Positions 1 through 8,725 of a stretch of 64,000 nucleotides of DNA are shown here, piece by piece. Below the pieces are notes generated by a model. That model was given only the letters and a program-made list of their open reading frames with translations. It searched no databases and was not told where the DNA came from. Source of the stretch: Rubritalea tangerina. GTDB lineage: Bacteria; Verrucomicrobiota; Verrucomicrobiia; Verrucomicrobiales; Akkermansiaceae. The translations under genes and the position numbers were made by a program. The stretch is taken from positions 12,702-76,701 of the forward strand of contig NZ_JBHUJB010000040.1 in the NCBI RefSeq assembly GCF_042683245.1, given 5' to 3'. The stretch's first letter is position 1; every line of letters starts with the position of its first letter.

Positions 1-126
1 TTGCTCCCCGGTAGCGTGACCTCCAAACATCAAGCCCAACACCACCTCATCCTCGGCCCCGCTGACCTCCAAAGACTCCAGCCAGCCCTGATGAACTTCC
101 GCGAAATCCTCCTCGTCGAAGAATAA
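1..126 (+). CDS. C-terminal end of an unidentified protein (partial)
   Basis: An open frame enters from the left edge and ends at a TAA at 124-126, giving 41 residues that finish LLVEE. The stretch KHQAQHHLILGP has no motif I can assign. The gene is cut by the window edge, so its start and function are unknown. It converges on the minus-strand gene at 147-803 with only 20 bases between the stops. Confidence 0.5.
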   Translation: MLPGSVTSKHQAQHHLILGPADLQRLQPALMNFREILLVEE

Positions 127-146
127 ATTCCCCCCCCCACTTACTC

Positions 147-803
147 TCAAACCTGCGGACACAAGCGCTGGCTCGCTGCAATGTCTGGGTTGCGTGCAGC
201 CTCCACACGATAGTAGCTTTCTAACAAATCAACTTCTATCCCTAGTTCCTCGCGTAATGCTCCAAGCTTCCAATCCATGTACGGGTGGTAGTCTACCAGC
301 TCGAGAGGCACACATTCAGAAACCATCCCCAAGTGCACAGCATCCTCATAAACCTTGTTGGCATGCGGTGGAAAACGATACGCTTTGGGGTACCAATGGC
401 CAGCTACATAACCAAAGATCTTCGATGCTGTCGTGCTCATCGCATTCGATGAGCCCATCGTAAAACCAATCGTAAATGCCTCATCTATCAAGGTCGTTCC
501 GCGACCTAACAATAAATGAATGCAGTCGTGCTGAAACAAACTCACTCGCCCTTTGAACATACTAAAAGGTGGAAAGGAAAAACCAGGGTTCTCCATCATC
601 TGCACAATGAAGGGAACCTCAGATGCCTCATTACCTATAGCCTCTAACTTGTCGAGCGCTTCGCGCAATGTGAGCTCGCGCTCAGATAGAGGAACCAAAA
701 ATGTCTGCAAATCTGGATGGTAACTTGGCATCTCACAAAGTGTAACACATCCCGTGCCAAGATTCCCAGCAGCAATCGTTGCTTCCCCACGCACCATCAG
801 CAT
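147..803 (-). CDS. Coq4-like family protein
   Basis: This 218-residue protein contains H92-D93-x2-H96 followed after eleven residues by E108, which is the HDx2Hx11E signature of the Coq4 family. In eukaryotes Coq4 is a metal- and lipid-binding scaffold of ubiquinone synthesis. The rest of the protein (GFTMGSSNAMST, YPKAYRFPPHAN) fits a helical Coq4-like fold, but bacterial members have no settled role and nothing nearby makes quinones. No Shine-Dalgarno sequence is visible before the proposed ATG at 801-803. An ATG two codons in, or Met25, could be the true start. The gene lies just beyond the terminator of the upstream propeller gene and so must have its own promoter or depend on read-through. 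Confidence 0.6.
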   Translation of the reverse strand: MLMVRGEATIAAGNLGTGCVTLCEMPSYHPDLQTFLVPLSERELTLREALDKLEAIGNEASEVPFIVQMMENPGFSFPPFSMFKGRVSLFQHDCIHLLLGRGTTLIDEAFTIGFTMGSSNAMSTTASKIFGYVAGHWYPKAYRFPPHANKVYEDAVHLGMVSECVPLELVDYHPYMDWKLGALREELGIEVDLLESYYRVEAARNPDIAASQRLCPQV

Positions 804-810
804 GGATACA

Positions 811-841
811 AAAAAGGCCCCGCACCCTTGTGCGAGGCCTT
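811..841 (-). terminator. Rho-independent terminator after the NHL-repeat gene
   Basis: Read on the minus strand, AAGGCCTCGCAC pairs with GTGCGGGGCCTT around a short AAGG loop, and a run of six T follows. It sits 15 bases past the stop of the gene at 856-1896. Confidence 0.85.
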
Positions 842-855
842 CAAAATTGCTTCCC

Positions 856-1896
856 TTATTTCACCAGCTTCAGCTTGGAAACTCGCCCAGTCGTGTTCCA
901 GTCTTGGACGTAAAGGTTTCCATCAGCATCAAAGCTCAATCCATGAGGTGCCGAAAAAATCCCGGGTGTCTGGTCTTTCGGAGCCACCCCAAACTTAGCC
1001 CACTGCCCTTTATTGGGGTTGTCCCCAACAAAGGAGACGGGAGTGCCATTTTTATCGAGAATCACCACGCGCGCTTCTAACTCAGCCACCGCACAGTGAT
1101 CTCCGTGGAAACTTACCGCACACGGACGACGCAAGTTACTCGCGTACACCCCAATCCAGTTCCCCTCCAAATCAAGATGCACTAATCTGCGCTTCTCACG
1201 GTCACATACTAACAAACGGGGTTCGCCAAATCGTGTATCTACCCCCAAGCCATGGCAGGTCTTGAACTTTTCAAGCTCCTTACCTCTGCCACCAAAGCTC
1301 TTTAGCAACTTCCCTTCTTGGTCAAATTTATGAATCAAATTCGACCCATACCCCATACTCACAAAAATCGAACCGTCAGGCGCAACGGCAATCCCAGTGA
1401 TGCCCTTCACTCCCCCCTGGATCTCCCCAGTCTTAGCATTGGGGATCTCTAGCACGATATTGCCATCGAGATCTAACTTCACGGCGCGAAGGTGCTTGTT
1501 CTTCTTCCCATAAGCATTGAGCTGCGCACCGTACAAGTATTGCTTGTCTCCCTCGCTCGTAATCTGAAGCCCGTGAATCCCCTGAGCTTCAGGCGCCATC
1601 GCTTTCACGAAAGTGCCATCAGACTTGAACACACAAAGGGATTGCTCACCATCCGTGCTCACGTAAACCATCCCGTCTTTCGCCACTGCGACTCCCCCGT
1701 GTGTAGGCCCTAGCTTAGCTCCATCAGGTAATTTTCCCCAGCCGAGAACATTCTCATAGGTAAACGTTCCATTCCCAGTGCGTACCACCTCAGTCAAAGT
1801 CTTTGCCTTCGGTGGATGATCATGCCCCTCATGGGCCCATGCGGATCCTGCCAGTATACCTACCAGCAGGGTATTATAAGTGAGTGATTTCATCAT
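856..1896 (-). CDS. Exported NHL/six-bladed beta-propeller protein
   Basis: The 346-residue protein begins with a signal peptide (MMKSLTYNTLLVGILAGSAWA) followed by a His-rich HEGHDH segment that could bind metal. The remainder is built of propeller-type repeats such as GGVAVAKDGMVYVS, TGIAVAPDGSIFVSMG, GLGVDTRFGEPRLLV and PHGLSFDADGNLYVQDW, the pattern of NHL/SMP-30-like propellers. Such proteins are secreted or periplasmic binding or lyase-like modules and the substrate cannot be read from sequence. It is probably a single-gene transcript: a strong terminator follows it, and 101 bases separate it from the MCE gene upstream. Confidence 0.75.
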   Translation of the reverse strand: MMKSLTYNTLLVGILAGSAWAHEGHDHPPKAKTLTEVVRTGNGTFTYENVLGWGKLPDGAKLGPTHGGVAVAKDGMVYVSTDGEQSLCVFKSDGTFVKAMAPEAQGIHGLQITSEGDKQYLYGAQLNAYGKKNKHLRAVKLDLDGNIVLEIPNAKTGEIQGGVKGITGIAVAPDGSIFVSMGYGSNLIHKFDQEGKLLKSFGGRGKELEKFKTCHGLGVDTRFGEPRLLVCDREKRRLVHLDLEGNWIGVYASNLRRPCAVSFHGDHCAVAELEARVVILDKNGTPVSFVGDNPNKGQWAKFGVAPKDQTPGIFSAPHGLSFDADGNLYVQDWNTTGRVSKLKLVK

Positions 1897-1997
1897 ATCT
1901 GCGTTGTAGCGACTATAACGCTACGTGTAGCACAGATCTTGCAAGCAGATTGTCAATCTTGTGCCAATCCCACTGTCACAATTCGACAGACTGCCCT

Positions 1998-3047
1998 CTA
2001 TCGTCGCACCCCTCGGAATCGACTCCTCTCAGGATCACGCTCGTCATAAGTGGAATCATCCTTGTAGCCCAGCACCCCGTGACGCTTCAAATTCTTGATG
2101 AAAATCTTCGTGTCGGCACTCACTTCCTCATCCGACACCAACGTACCCAACAAACCATCCCCATCACTCAGCCCATTCAAAGTCGCATCAGCATTGTCCA
2201 CAAACTTGCTGATTTTTGTGGCTGCCGTGCGAAACTCCTTAATCGTCGCCGGTAATTCCTCCACAGCGGGCCGCAATTCCTTCACCTCCGTCTGGACCAC
2301 ATCAAAGGTTTTTTCCGCTGCGTCAGCCGCATCTTTCACACTCGCTATCGCCGCACGCACCTCGGCAACCGAAGGCTCAAGCCCCTTGCCTAACCCTTTA
2401 AAGCTCTCAGTCGCCTGCTCCAGATTAGCAATCGACTTCTTCAAGTTCTCCAAGTTCTCATCCCCAAGCACCCCCTGATTCACCTTCTCCAAAGTGTCGC
2501 CTAGTCGCCCAGATACCACCCGAATGTCATCCAAAGCCGAATCAAATTTTAGCAATGAGGTGCGTGCATCCTTCATCAACTTGCGCGCATCACGCGCCAC
2601 CGACTCCGCATCAGACTGCAAGGCATCTAAGCCCCCAGCACCACCACCGGTCACTTGATCGCCATCCTGCAAAGTTGCCTCGCGCAACCCATCTTCCGGT
2701 GGAATCACCACGATCATCTTATCCCCTAACAAGGATATCGACTGGATCATAAACTGAGAGCCCTCATAAATTTTCACCCTGTCATCCAAGGACAATTTGA
2801 CTAACACCGTAAGCTCATCAGTCAATGATGGCGTATTGAGCACACGCCCAATCCTAGCCCCCCCCATCCTGACCTCACTCCCCTTGATCAAACCGGAAGC
2901 ATCTTTGAACTCCACAGATACATGGTAGGTGTCTCCCTTGCTTTCACCCACACGACCAAATTGCACAATCAATGCTGCTAAGGTGAGAAAACCTAGTAAC
3001 ACAAAAAGGCCAACCACTGTTTCGGGGCGTTTTTCCTTGAGGGCCAT
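1998..3047 (-). CDS. MlaD-family (MCE domain) lipid-transport protein
   Basis: The 349-residue protein has one N-terminal membrane anchor (VVGLFVLLGFLTLAALIVQFG), then an MCE domain at about residues 40-120 (VSVEFKDASGLIKGSEVRMGGARIG, LVKLSLDDRVKIYEGS). A long helical, partly coiled-coil tail with many Ala, Glu and Lys residues follows. MCE/MlaD proteins form periplasmic rings that carry phospholipids between the two membranes, with an MlaF ATPase and an MlaE permease. The ATPase is two genes upstream, but no permease gene is in the window. The C-terminal end is charged (RDPERSRFRGVRR). Confidence 0.85.
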   Translation of the reverse strand: MALKEKRPETVVGLFVLLGFLTLAALIVQFGRVGESKGDTYHVSVEFKDASGLIKGSEVRMGGARIGRVLNTPSLTDELTVLVKLSLDDRVKIYEGSQFMIQSISLLGDKMIVVIPPEDGLREATLQDGDQVTGGGAGGLDALQSDAESVARDARKLMKDARTSLLKFDSALDDIRVVSGRLGDTLEKVNQGVLGDENLENLKKSIANLEQATESFKGLGKGLEPSVAEVRAAIASVKDAADAAEKTFDVVQTEVKELRPAVEELPATIKEFRTAATKISKFVDNADATLNGLSDGDGLLGTLVSDEEVSADTKIFIKNLKRHGVLGYKDDSTYDERDPERSRFRGVRR

Positions 3048-3090
3048 ATTGCGTATTTTCTCTCACATTCTAGCACATGCAAGAATTGAT

Positions 3091-4365
3091 TTACTTTGGC
3101 ACGACTCCCCCGGGGTATCCCGCTATGCTTTGATGTAAAATGGCATGGATGCGCTCCCTCTCCCGCTCACTAAGTTCTGGAAACCCCGGCTCGGCTTTGT
3201 GGTTCAAATGTTGATAGAGCCGCTCCAATACCTGCTCACGAATTGCCAATGGCAAATGCCCAAAGGCCGCACTGTGCACCATATAGCTACAGCGATACTT
3301 AAAGAGTCGCTTCTGCAAGCGCAAGTCGCGCAGCGACCACCCTTCCACACTGCGGACTCCTGCTTCTTTAAATGCCTCCTGAAACGCGGCACTTCCATCC
3401 ACCCCATCCACTGGTAGCGCAACATGGTCTACCATCAAAATGGCCCTGAGCACCGCATCACTATAAGACTTCTCCAATCGCTTTAGCTGAGCATTATCCT
3501 CCGGATATTCATCAGGATGTAAGGCCCGCTGCAAAAATGCCGCTCGCTGGTAACCAAACATAGCCGAATAGAAAGTATTATGTACCGCAATCTGATGCTC
3601 CATCACCATCAGAGCTACAATATCACTCGTATCGGTCAGGTGCCGGTTCAGGTCCACATACGCATCTAACGACTCCACATTTTGCCCGTGCTCAAATTGG
3701 TATTGGTAAGTTCCATCTTCTAACTTTTTAGTAACCTTGTTGCCCATGTGCTGCGCGTCCCCATGCGTTCCCGTCACATACCATCCACCCCAACGTTCCT
3801 TTAGTGGACTACTCGGCAAGGTCAAATAACTCCCCCACTGTAAAGCTAATTGACCGTCTTGATCCGCATGCACCGAGCGCACTAACATACCAGGAACATC
3901 CTGCGTGCGAGCCGATGCATGACAACGCAGGCATGACCTATCACGCACAAACCCCGGGCTCCCATCCCCCTGCCTTGGATCAAAAGTATAAAACATCGGA
4001 CCAGATGGATCATCTACCGCTATCAACTCAATCACCCCACCAGGTACATATCCGATGTAATAATCCTCTGAGAAATAAATGGCTCTCGGGTTGCGCGGGT
4101 GAATCAACGGGTTTTGCTCGCTCGTCTTTGAAAACACTAACATCTGTGAATCGACAGGTACATCGAGCTTTCCTAACACCCACTTCAAGCTCTCCTTAGC
4201 ACCACGCCGCTTCAGTAAATCAGGCAAGCTCTTCGCAAGAGCAGTCACCCCATTCTTATCTCCAGCCTTCGAGTACTCCGCAGGCTTGAGCTCATAGTCA
4301 GCGGCCCCGTGCCCCCAGGAACACGTCCCCCACAAAACAACACCCAAAGCGGCCCGGCGCATCAT
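3091..4365 (-). CDS. Exported monoheme c-type protein of unknown function
   Basis: About 424 residues with an N-terminal signal peptide (MMRRAALGVVLWGTCSWGHGA). One heme-c motif, C-L-R-C-H, lies near residue 145 in the segment RDRSCLRCHASAR. The N-terminal half (MLVFSKTSEQNPLIHPRNPRAIYFSED) resembles a conserved hypothetical family I have no name for. I chose the ATG at 4363-4365 because it forms an ATGA overlap with the stop of the ATPase gene and has GGAGG about ten bases upstream; the longer frame would need a TTG start. The position between an MlaF-like ATPase and an MlaD-like protein implies co-transcription, but a link to lipid transport is inference only. Confidence 0.7.
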   Translation of the reverse strand: MMRRAALGVVLWGTCSWGHGAADYELKPAEYSKAGDKNGVTALAKSLPDLLKRRGAKESLKWVLGKLDVPVDSQMLVFSKTSEQNPLIHPRNPRAIYFSEDYYIGYVPGGVIELIAVDDPSGPMFYTFDPRQGDGSPGFVRDRSCLRCHASARTQDVPGMLVRSVHADQDGQLALQWGSYLTLPSSPLKERWGGWYVTGTHGDAQHMGNKVTKKLEDGTYQYQFEHGQNVESLDAYVDLNRHLTDTSDIVALMVMEHQIAVHNTFYSAMFGYQRAAFLQRALHPDEYPEDNAQLKRLEKSYSDAVLRAILMVDHVALPVDGVDGSAAFQEAFKEAGVRSVEGWSLRDLRLQKRLFKYRCSYMVHSAAFGHLPLAIREQVLERLYQHLNHKAEPGFPELSERERERIHAILHQSIAGYPGGVVPK

Positions 4366-5192
4366 GCGTCCCAATCCTCCCCGGAGCGCCCCTCAATGAA
4401 GTTTTTCAGCTCCGGGTCCGTCGCTGCCTTCAATTCCTCCGGAGTGCCTTCCCAGTACAATTGCCCTTCCTTAAGAAACATCACTCGGTCAGCAATCCGG
4501 AACACACTGCGCATCTCGTGGGTCACAATCACATTCGTCATCTCATGATTCGCCTGCAAATCCTTCACCAAGTGATCAATCGAATCAGCCGTGATCGGAT
4601 CCAAGCCAGCGTGCGGCTCGTCAAATAACACACAAGCAGGACGATCCACAATTGCCCGCGCCAACGCCACTCGCTTGCGCATCCCCCCAGAAAGATCCGA
4701 AGGCATCTTCCCCATCTGACCCGGCAATCGCACAATCTCCAACGATTCATCCACTAGCCTCTCAATCCTCTGCTCATCCTTCTCGCCCCCCATCCGCAAG
4801 GGAAATGCGATATTTTGCCCGACAGTCATCGAGTCAAAAAGCGCGCTATTCTGAAACATCATACCCATCTTACGACGGATCTTGCCCAATTCTCGCTCAC
4901 TCATCCCCGAAATATTTTCACCCTCCACGATAACTTCACCCGAATCCGGTGCCATCAAACCAATGAAATGCTTCATCAAAACAGACTTCCCACCACCAGA
5001 GCCCCCAAGTAATACTAAGGTCTCTCCCTTGTACACCTTCGCCGTCACCCCCTTCAGTACCTTCTGTGTACCGAAGCTCTTGTGCAGGTCGCGTACCTCT
5101 ACAAATATTTCCTTAGCTGCCACACGACCACTAAAGCGCTCCCTCCACTTTTGGAAAAGGCAAAAAGCATCCCCATAAAATCGTTCTTGCAA
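4362..5192 (-). CDS. ABC transporter ATPase, MlaF type
   Basis: The nucleotide-binding domain shows Walker A GGSGGGKS, signature LSGGMRKRVALARA, Walker B CVLFDEP and the D-loop GLDP, followed by the H-loop in VTHEM. The match to MlaF, the ATPase of the phospholipid-transport complex, rests on these motifs and on the MCE protein two genes downstream. The frame can start at a TTG at 5190-5192 or a GTG at 5121-5123. The GTG gives a more typical N terminus (AAKEIFVEVRDLHKSFG), so the first 23 residues are doubtful. Its stop overlaps the next gene by four bases. The MlaE-type permease partner is not adjacent. Confidence 0.85.
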   Translation of the reverse strand: MQERFYGDAFCLFQKWRERFSGRVAAKEIFVEVRDLHKSFGTQKVLKGVTAKVYKGETLVLLGGSGGGKSVLMKHFIGLMAPDSGEVIVEGENISGMSERELGKIRRKMGMMFQNSALFDSMTVGQNIAFPLRMGGEKDEQRIERLVDESLEIVRLPGQMGKMPSDLSGGMRKRVALARAIVDRPACVLFDEPHAGLDPITADSIDHLVKDLQANHEMTNVIVTHEMRSVFRIADRVMFLKEGQLYWEGTPEELKAATDPELKNFIEGRSGEDWDA

Positions 5193-5370
5193 TTCTCCCC
5201 CCCCAAGCCTACATCCTCCCCCGTCAAGGGCTGTGGAGTTTCAGCTGGTGAATCCTCCAGGTCTTAATCGAAGCAAAGGTAGCTTGTCTGCGATTGCCGC
5301 AGTCCCTTGGCACTTCTCCCCCCTTACTTGAGTCGCCACCTTTGCACTGCCAAGCGCTCCTTCGCGCTAG

Positions 5371-5964
5371 CTATTTAAATGCCACTTTTGCCATCGCATC
5401 CGTACGCTTACTCACCGGCCACTCGCTTCCCTCTTTCGGCCACCCCACATAGAGTAAGCCAAGGCACTTGTCTTCACTTCCAATCTCCAAGGCCTCAGCA
5501 AAACTCGGCCCGTACGTCACTGCTGGCGACGACCAGAAAACTCCCAAGCCAACAGCTGATGCTAACAAATGTAAATTCTGCACCGCACACGCAACCGCTT
5601 CAATTTCTTCAACCTCGGGAACTTTCCTCTTCGGGTCACGCTTCATGACCAATGCCACAACGGAATGCGCCAGCCACGGGTTCTTGCCCATCTTCTCATA
5701 CTTTTCGGGGCGAAATTCCCCTTCCGCAGTCTCCGCCTTGTACGACGCTTGCAGAGCTTCCGCTATCTTACCCCTGCTCTCACCTGAGTAGACGAAGAAC
5801 CGCCATGGCTCAGTCAATCCATGGTTCGGTGCCCAATTCGCCGCCTCAAAAAGTTGCTGCCAGAGCTCCTGAGAAATCGGCTGCGTCGCATCCATCAATG
5901 CGGGCTTGATACTACGGCGGTGGGCGATCAACTGAGAAACGGCGTCTGCTTGCATGACGCGCAC
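5371..5964 (-). CDS. Nitroreductase family protein (YdjA-like)
   Basis: The 197-residue protein has the FMN-dependent nitroreductase fold: an N-terminal RRSIKPAL segment, AANWAPNHGLTEPWRFFV, and the later GVFWSSPAV and LGLLYVGWP segments. The short length and the Asn-His-Gly-Leu cluster are close to the small YdjA-type enzymes, which reduce nitro compounds or quinones with NAD(P)H in the cytoplasm. The physiological substrate is unknown. Met4 (5953-5955) is a possible alternative start. The 178 bases after it, up to the ABC gene, hold nothing I recognise. Confidence 0.85.
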   Translation of the reverse strand: MRVMQADAVSQLIAHRRSIKPALMDATQPISQELWQQLFEAANWAPNHGLTEPWRFFVYSGESRGKIAEALQASYKAETAEGEFRPEKYEKMGKNPWLAHSVVALVMKRDPKRKVPEVEEIEAVACAVQNLHLLASAVGLGVFWSSPAVTYGPSFAEALEIGSEDKCLGLLYVGWPKEGSEWPVSKRTDAMAKVAFK

Positions 5965-6024
5965 GCTAGCTCACCTCCCAAAAGATGCAAGTACCCACAC
6001 CGCCATCCCCCACCGTGCTCATCC

Positions 6025-6957
6025 CTATTTCAAGGGCAAACAAATCAGTGTCACTGTCGATGCCTCCCCAACCTCTCCTGGCATCGATACATACTTCTCA
6101 AAGGGCATCACTTCCTTGCTCTGCTTGAACAGTCGAGCCCGTGCTCGCAACATCGCCGCTGACCAAGCATTACCAAGATGGCGGTATGCCCCCGTGTGCC
6201 CCACCACATACGCGCGACACGCCGCACGCTCACCACTCTCAAAACCATACGGCACCTCAGAAAGGCTCTCCTTCAGCGGGTGACACACTCGGTAGTGCAC
6301 CAAGCCCTGTTTCAAGTCCCACTTTCGGTATATCGTAAACGGCTTGCGCGAAGCCTCTGCTAACAGACCCTTGTTCTCTTCCTTTGCCGCCCACTCCATT
6401 AACTTCCCGAAATCCTCCTCCATCGCAGTCTCCATCGCATCAATCGCACAATGACGCTCAATCCCTATGTACGGACAGCCAGCAATCTCCTGCTCCCCGA
6501 CAAAATCCAATGTCGAGTGAATCACTCCAGTCTCCAACAATTCCTTCAGCATCTTCAAACCTCGCTGGTAATCCATGCGCACTAACTGAACCATCGTCGG
6601 CTTCAGCCAAAAAAGGAAAAATGGCAACTTGCTCGCCATGGTCCACCGCACCTCAGTCCCCCCATCAAGCTCGCTCAACCGCATCTCCACCTGCGCTCGC
6701 GAACGCCAGGGCTTCTGAAAAACTAATGCAAAGGCGATGGATTCGTGAGGCGTCTCCTTAGCAATCTCCATCTCACCCACCCCAACAAATGCTCCTTCCC
6801 ACGTGTATCGGTGGTTCCCAAAATCCACCCGACATTCTGGATCACAAATAATCCACGGCGACCACTCCGGCCAGTTCTTTAAGTCGCGCAAGAACGCATA
6901 CACGTCCTCACGCTTTTCCTTGATCGTTATCGACTCAGAAACGGAAAATGATGGCAT
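6025..6957 (-). CDS. SRPBCC domain plus GyrI-like effector-binding domain protein
   Basis: Two ligand-binding modules are fused. The first about 145 residues are a polyketide cyclase/dehydrase-like SRPBCC domain (ITIKEKREDVYAFLRDLKNWPEWSPW, TEVRWTMASKLPFF). The second half is a GyrI/AraC-effector-like domain (CPYIGIERHCAIDAM, FTIYRKWDLKQG, YVVGHTGAYRHLG). This pairing is common in bacterial proteins thought to bind small hydrophobic molecules, but no enzyme activity can be assigned. I prefer the ATG at 6955-6957. The longer frame to 6975 would begin inside a strong hairpin (6968-7006). Confidence 0.75.
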   Translation of the reverse strand: MPSFSVSESITIKEKREDVYAFLRDLKNWPEWSPWIICDPECRVDFGNHRYTWEGAFVGVGEMEIAKETPHESIAFALVFQKPWRSRAQVEMRLSELDGGTEVRWTMASKLPFFLFWLKPTMVQLVRMDYQRGLKMLKELLETGVIHSTLDFVGEQEIAGCPYIGIERHCAIDAMETAMEEDFGKLMEWAAKEENKGLLAEASRKPFTIYRKWDLKQGLVHYRVCHPLKESLSEVPYGFESGERAACRAYVVGHTGAYRHLGNAWSAAMLRARARLFKQSKEVMPFEKYVSMPGEVGEASTVTLICLPLK

Positions 6958-6967
6958 ACCTAAGCTA

Positions 6968-7006
6968 TAGCACACTCTCTATCAGATGCGATAGAGAGAA
7001 GTGCTA
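6968..7006. other. Long inverted repeat between rmuC and the SRPBCC gene
   Basis: TAGCAC pairs with GTGCTA and CTCTCTATC pairs with GATAGAGAG around a six-base loop, giving 15 base pairs with one small internal loop. No T run follows on either strand, so it is not a standard terminator. It lies 25 bases beyond the rmuC stop and just upstream of the SRPBCC start, where it could end the rmuC message or regulate the next gene. Confidence 0.6.
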
Positions 7007-7031
7007 CAAATCCACCTAGCCTGGTGCTTGC

Positions 7032-8612
7032 TTAAATGCCGTCGCCTTCACCCTCTGCGGTGAAGCCTTCAAATTCAGTGTCACCTGAAACTACAGAGGC
7101 AAAGTCACCAAAGCCAGCTGCCGGCTCTAAAGCATCCATCGCCTCAGCCGCCTCCTGCATTTCCGCCTCCTGTACCGTCAAACTCGGAGTCACGACCTTG
7201 GTCTCACGCACCATTTTCTCACAAGGTCCAGCATCTGTAAGCCGTGTCTGCTCAGGTGCTGTCCCCAGCTCCTCAAACTTGCGGGCACTCACCAACACCC
7301 GTGAATCCAAGGACCCAACAGCATTGTTGAAATGATTTACAGTCGTCCCTAAGGACTTACCTAACTTGTCCACATGCTCAGTGAACTTGCTCAAGCGCTC
7401 ATAAAGCTCTTGGCCAACCCCAGAAATCTCCTGCGCATTCTGAGCCAACGCCTCCTGGCGCCAACCATACGCCACAGCACGTAACAATGCGATCAAGGTC
7501 GTCGGTGTCGCCAATATCACTCCCTGGTCCACCCCCTTCTCAATCAAGCTGCTATCCTGTGCCAATGCCGCTGAGAAAAAGGCCTCGCTCGGTAAAAATA
7601 AAACCACAAACTCCGGACTCGTTTCAAACTGGTCCTGATACTTCTTGCTGCTAAGCTGCTGGATGTGCGTGCGCACCTGCGCAGCATGACGTGCAAGCGC
7701 CACCTCTTTAACAGCTTCATCATCCGCCTCCACCGCATCCAAATACGCATCCATCGGCGCCTTCGAATCCACAATGATATGCTGCCCGCCAGGTAATTTC
7801 ACAATCAAATCTGGACGCAACTTTTTGCCCTCATCAGTCGTCGTAGTCGTCTGAGTTTCAAAGTCACAATGCTCTTGCATCCCACTCATCTCCACCACTC
7901 GGCGTAACTGCATCTCCCCCCATTGGCCCCGTCCAGTCGGCTGACGTAATGCCTTTACCAACTGTGACGTCTCCTTCTGTAACCCAAGATGCGTCTCTTG
8001 CATGTGACGCACTTGCTCGCGCAATGATGTGTAGGCTCCCTCCCGCGCCTTCTCTAATTCCTGAGCTTGCGTTTGCGCCTTCTCCAGTGACGCATTGATC
8101 GGCTTCACCATCCGCTCGACCGCCTCCACTCGCTTGTCCATGTCCACCTTCGCGCTGTCTTGCTGCGCCTTAAATGAGGTCTTGGCTAACTGTAAAAATT
8201 GCTCCTGACTCGCTTTCAACGCATCTTGTGAGAGTGCCTTGAAGGTGTCCGTGAACTTTTGTTCCGCTTTTGCTAACAATTCTTCCTTCTGCTTGAGGAG
8301 TTTTTGCTCAGCCTCGAGCTTCGCCCGTAAGCCAGCCTCGGTGCTCATCAAATCAGCTTCCTTGACCTTCAAAGCAGTGTTGTCTTTCTCCACATCCTTC
8401 AGGCGTCTATCAAGCTCATCAGCACGCGTCTTCTCAGCCGCTAATAAGCCCTCTAGCTTCCCTTCTATGGCTGAAACTGCCGCTTTCTTTCCCGAGCTGG
8501 CTAATAAACCAACAACAACGGCTACCACCACCGCTACCACACCAACAATCGCCCACATTTCAGGCGATACATCAGCTCCTAACATTGCACACATTTCCGG
8601 TGTCATCTTCAT
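7032..8612 (-). CDS. rmuC: DNA recombination protein RmuC
   Basis: The 526-residue protein has an N-terminal membrane segment (WAIVGVVAVVVAVVVGLL). A coiled-coil region follows at about residues 45-220. The RmuC nuclease-like domain at about 215-480 shows LRQPTGRGQWGEMQLRRVVEMSG, LPGGQHIIVDSKAPMDAY, FVVLFLPSEAFFSAAL and TTLIALLRAVAYGWRQE. RmuC limits inversions at short inverted repeats in E. coli. The predicted fold is related to restriction-type nucleases. The Ala/Glu-rich tail past residue 490 is extra. It is transcribed divergently from sodB. Confidence 0.93.
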   Translation of the reverse strand: MKMTPEMCAMLGADVSPEMWAIVGVVAVVVAVVVGLLASSGKKAAVSAIEGKLEGLLAAEKTRADELDRRLKDVEKDNTALKVKEADLMSTEAGLRAKLEAEQKLLKQKEELLAKAEQKFTDTFKALSQDALKASQEQFLQLAKTSFKAQQDSAKVDMDKRVEAVERMVKPINASLEKAQTQAQELEKAREGAYTSLREQVRHMQETHLGLQKETSQLVKALRQPTGRGQWGEMQLRRVVEMSGMQEHCDFETQTTTTTDEGKKLRPDLIVKLPGGQHIIVDSKAPMDAYLDAVEADDEAVKEVALARHAAQVRTHIQQLSSKKYQDQFETSPEFVVLFLPSEAFFSAALAQDSSLIEKGVDQGVILATPTTLIALLRAVAYGWRQEALAQNAQEISGVGQELYERLSKFTEHVDKLGKSLGTTVNHFNNAVGSLDSRVLVSARKFEELGTAPEQTRLTDAGPCEKMVRETKVVTPSLTVQEAEMQEAAEAMDALEPAAGFGDFASVVSGDTEFEGFTAEGEGDGI

Positions 8613-8725
8613 ATCTTGATACTTGCGAAAATTGAAAGCCGCACCATACTACCAGCATCAGCTTTACTGCCACATGTGACTAACACACTCAGCAGTCAGC
8701 GCAAAACATATTAGAAAATATCATT

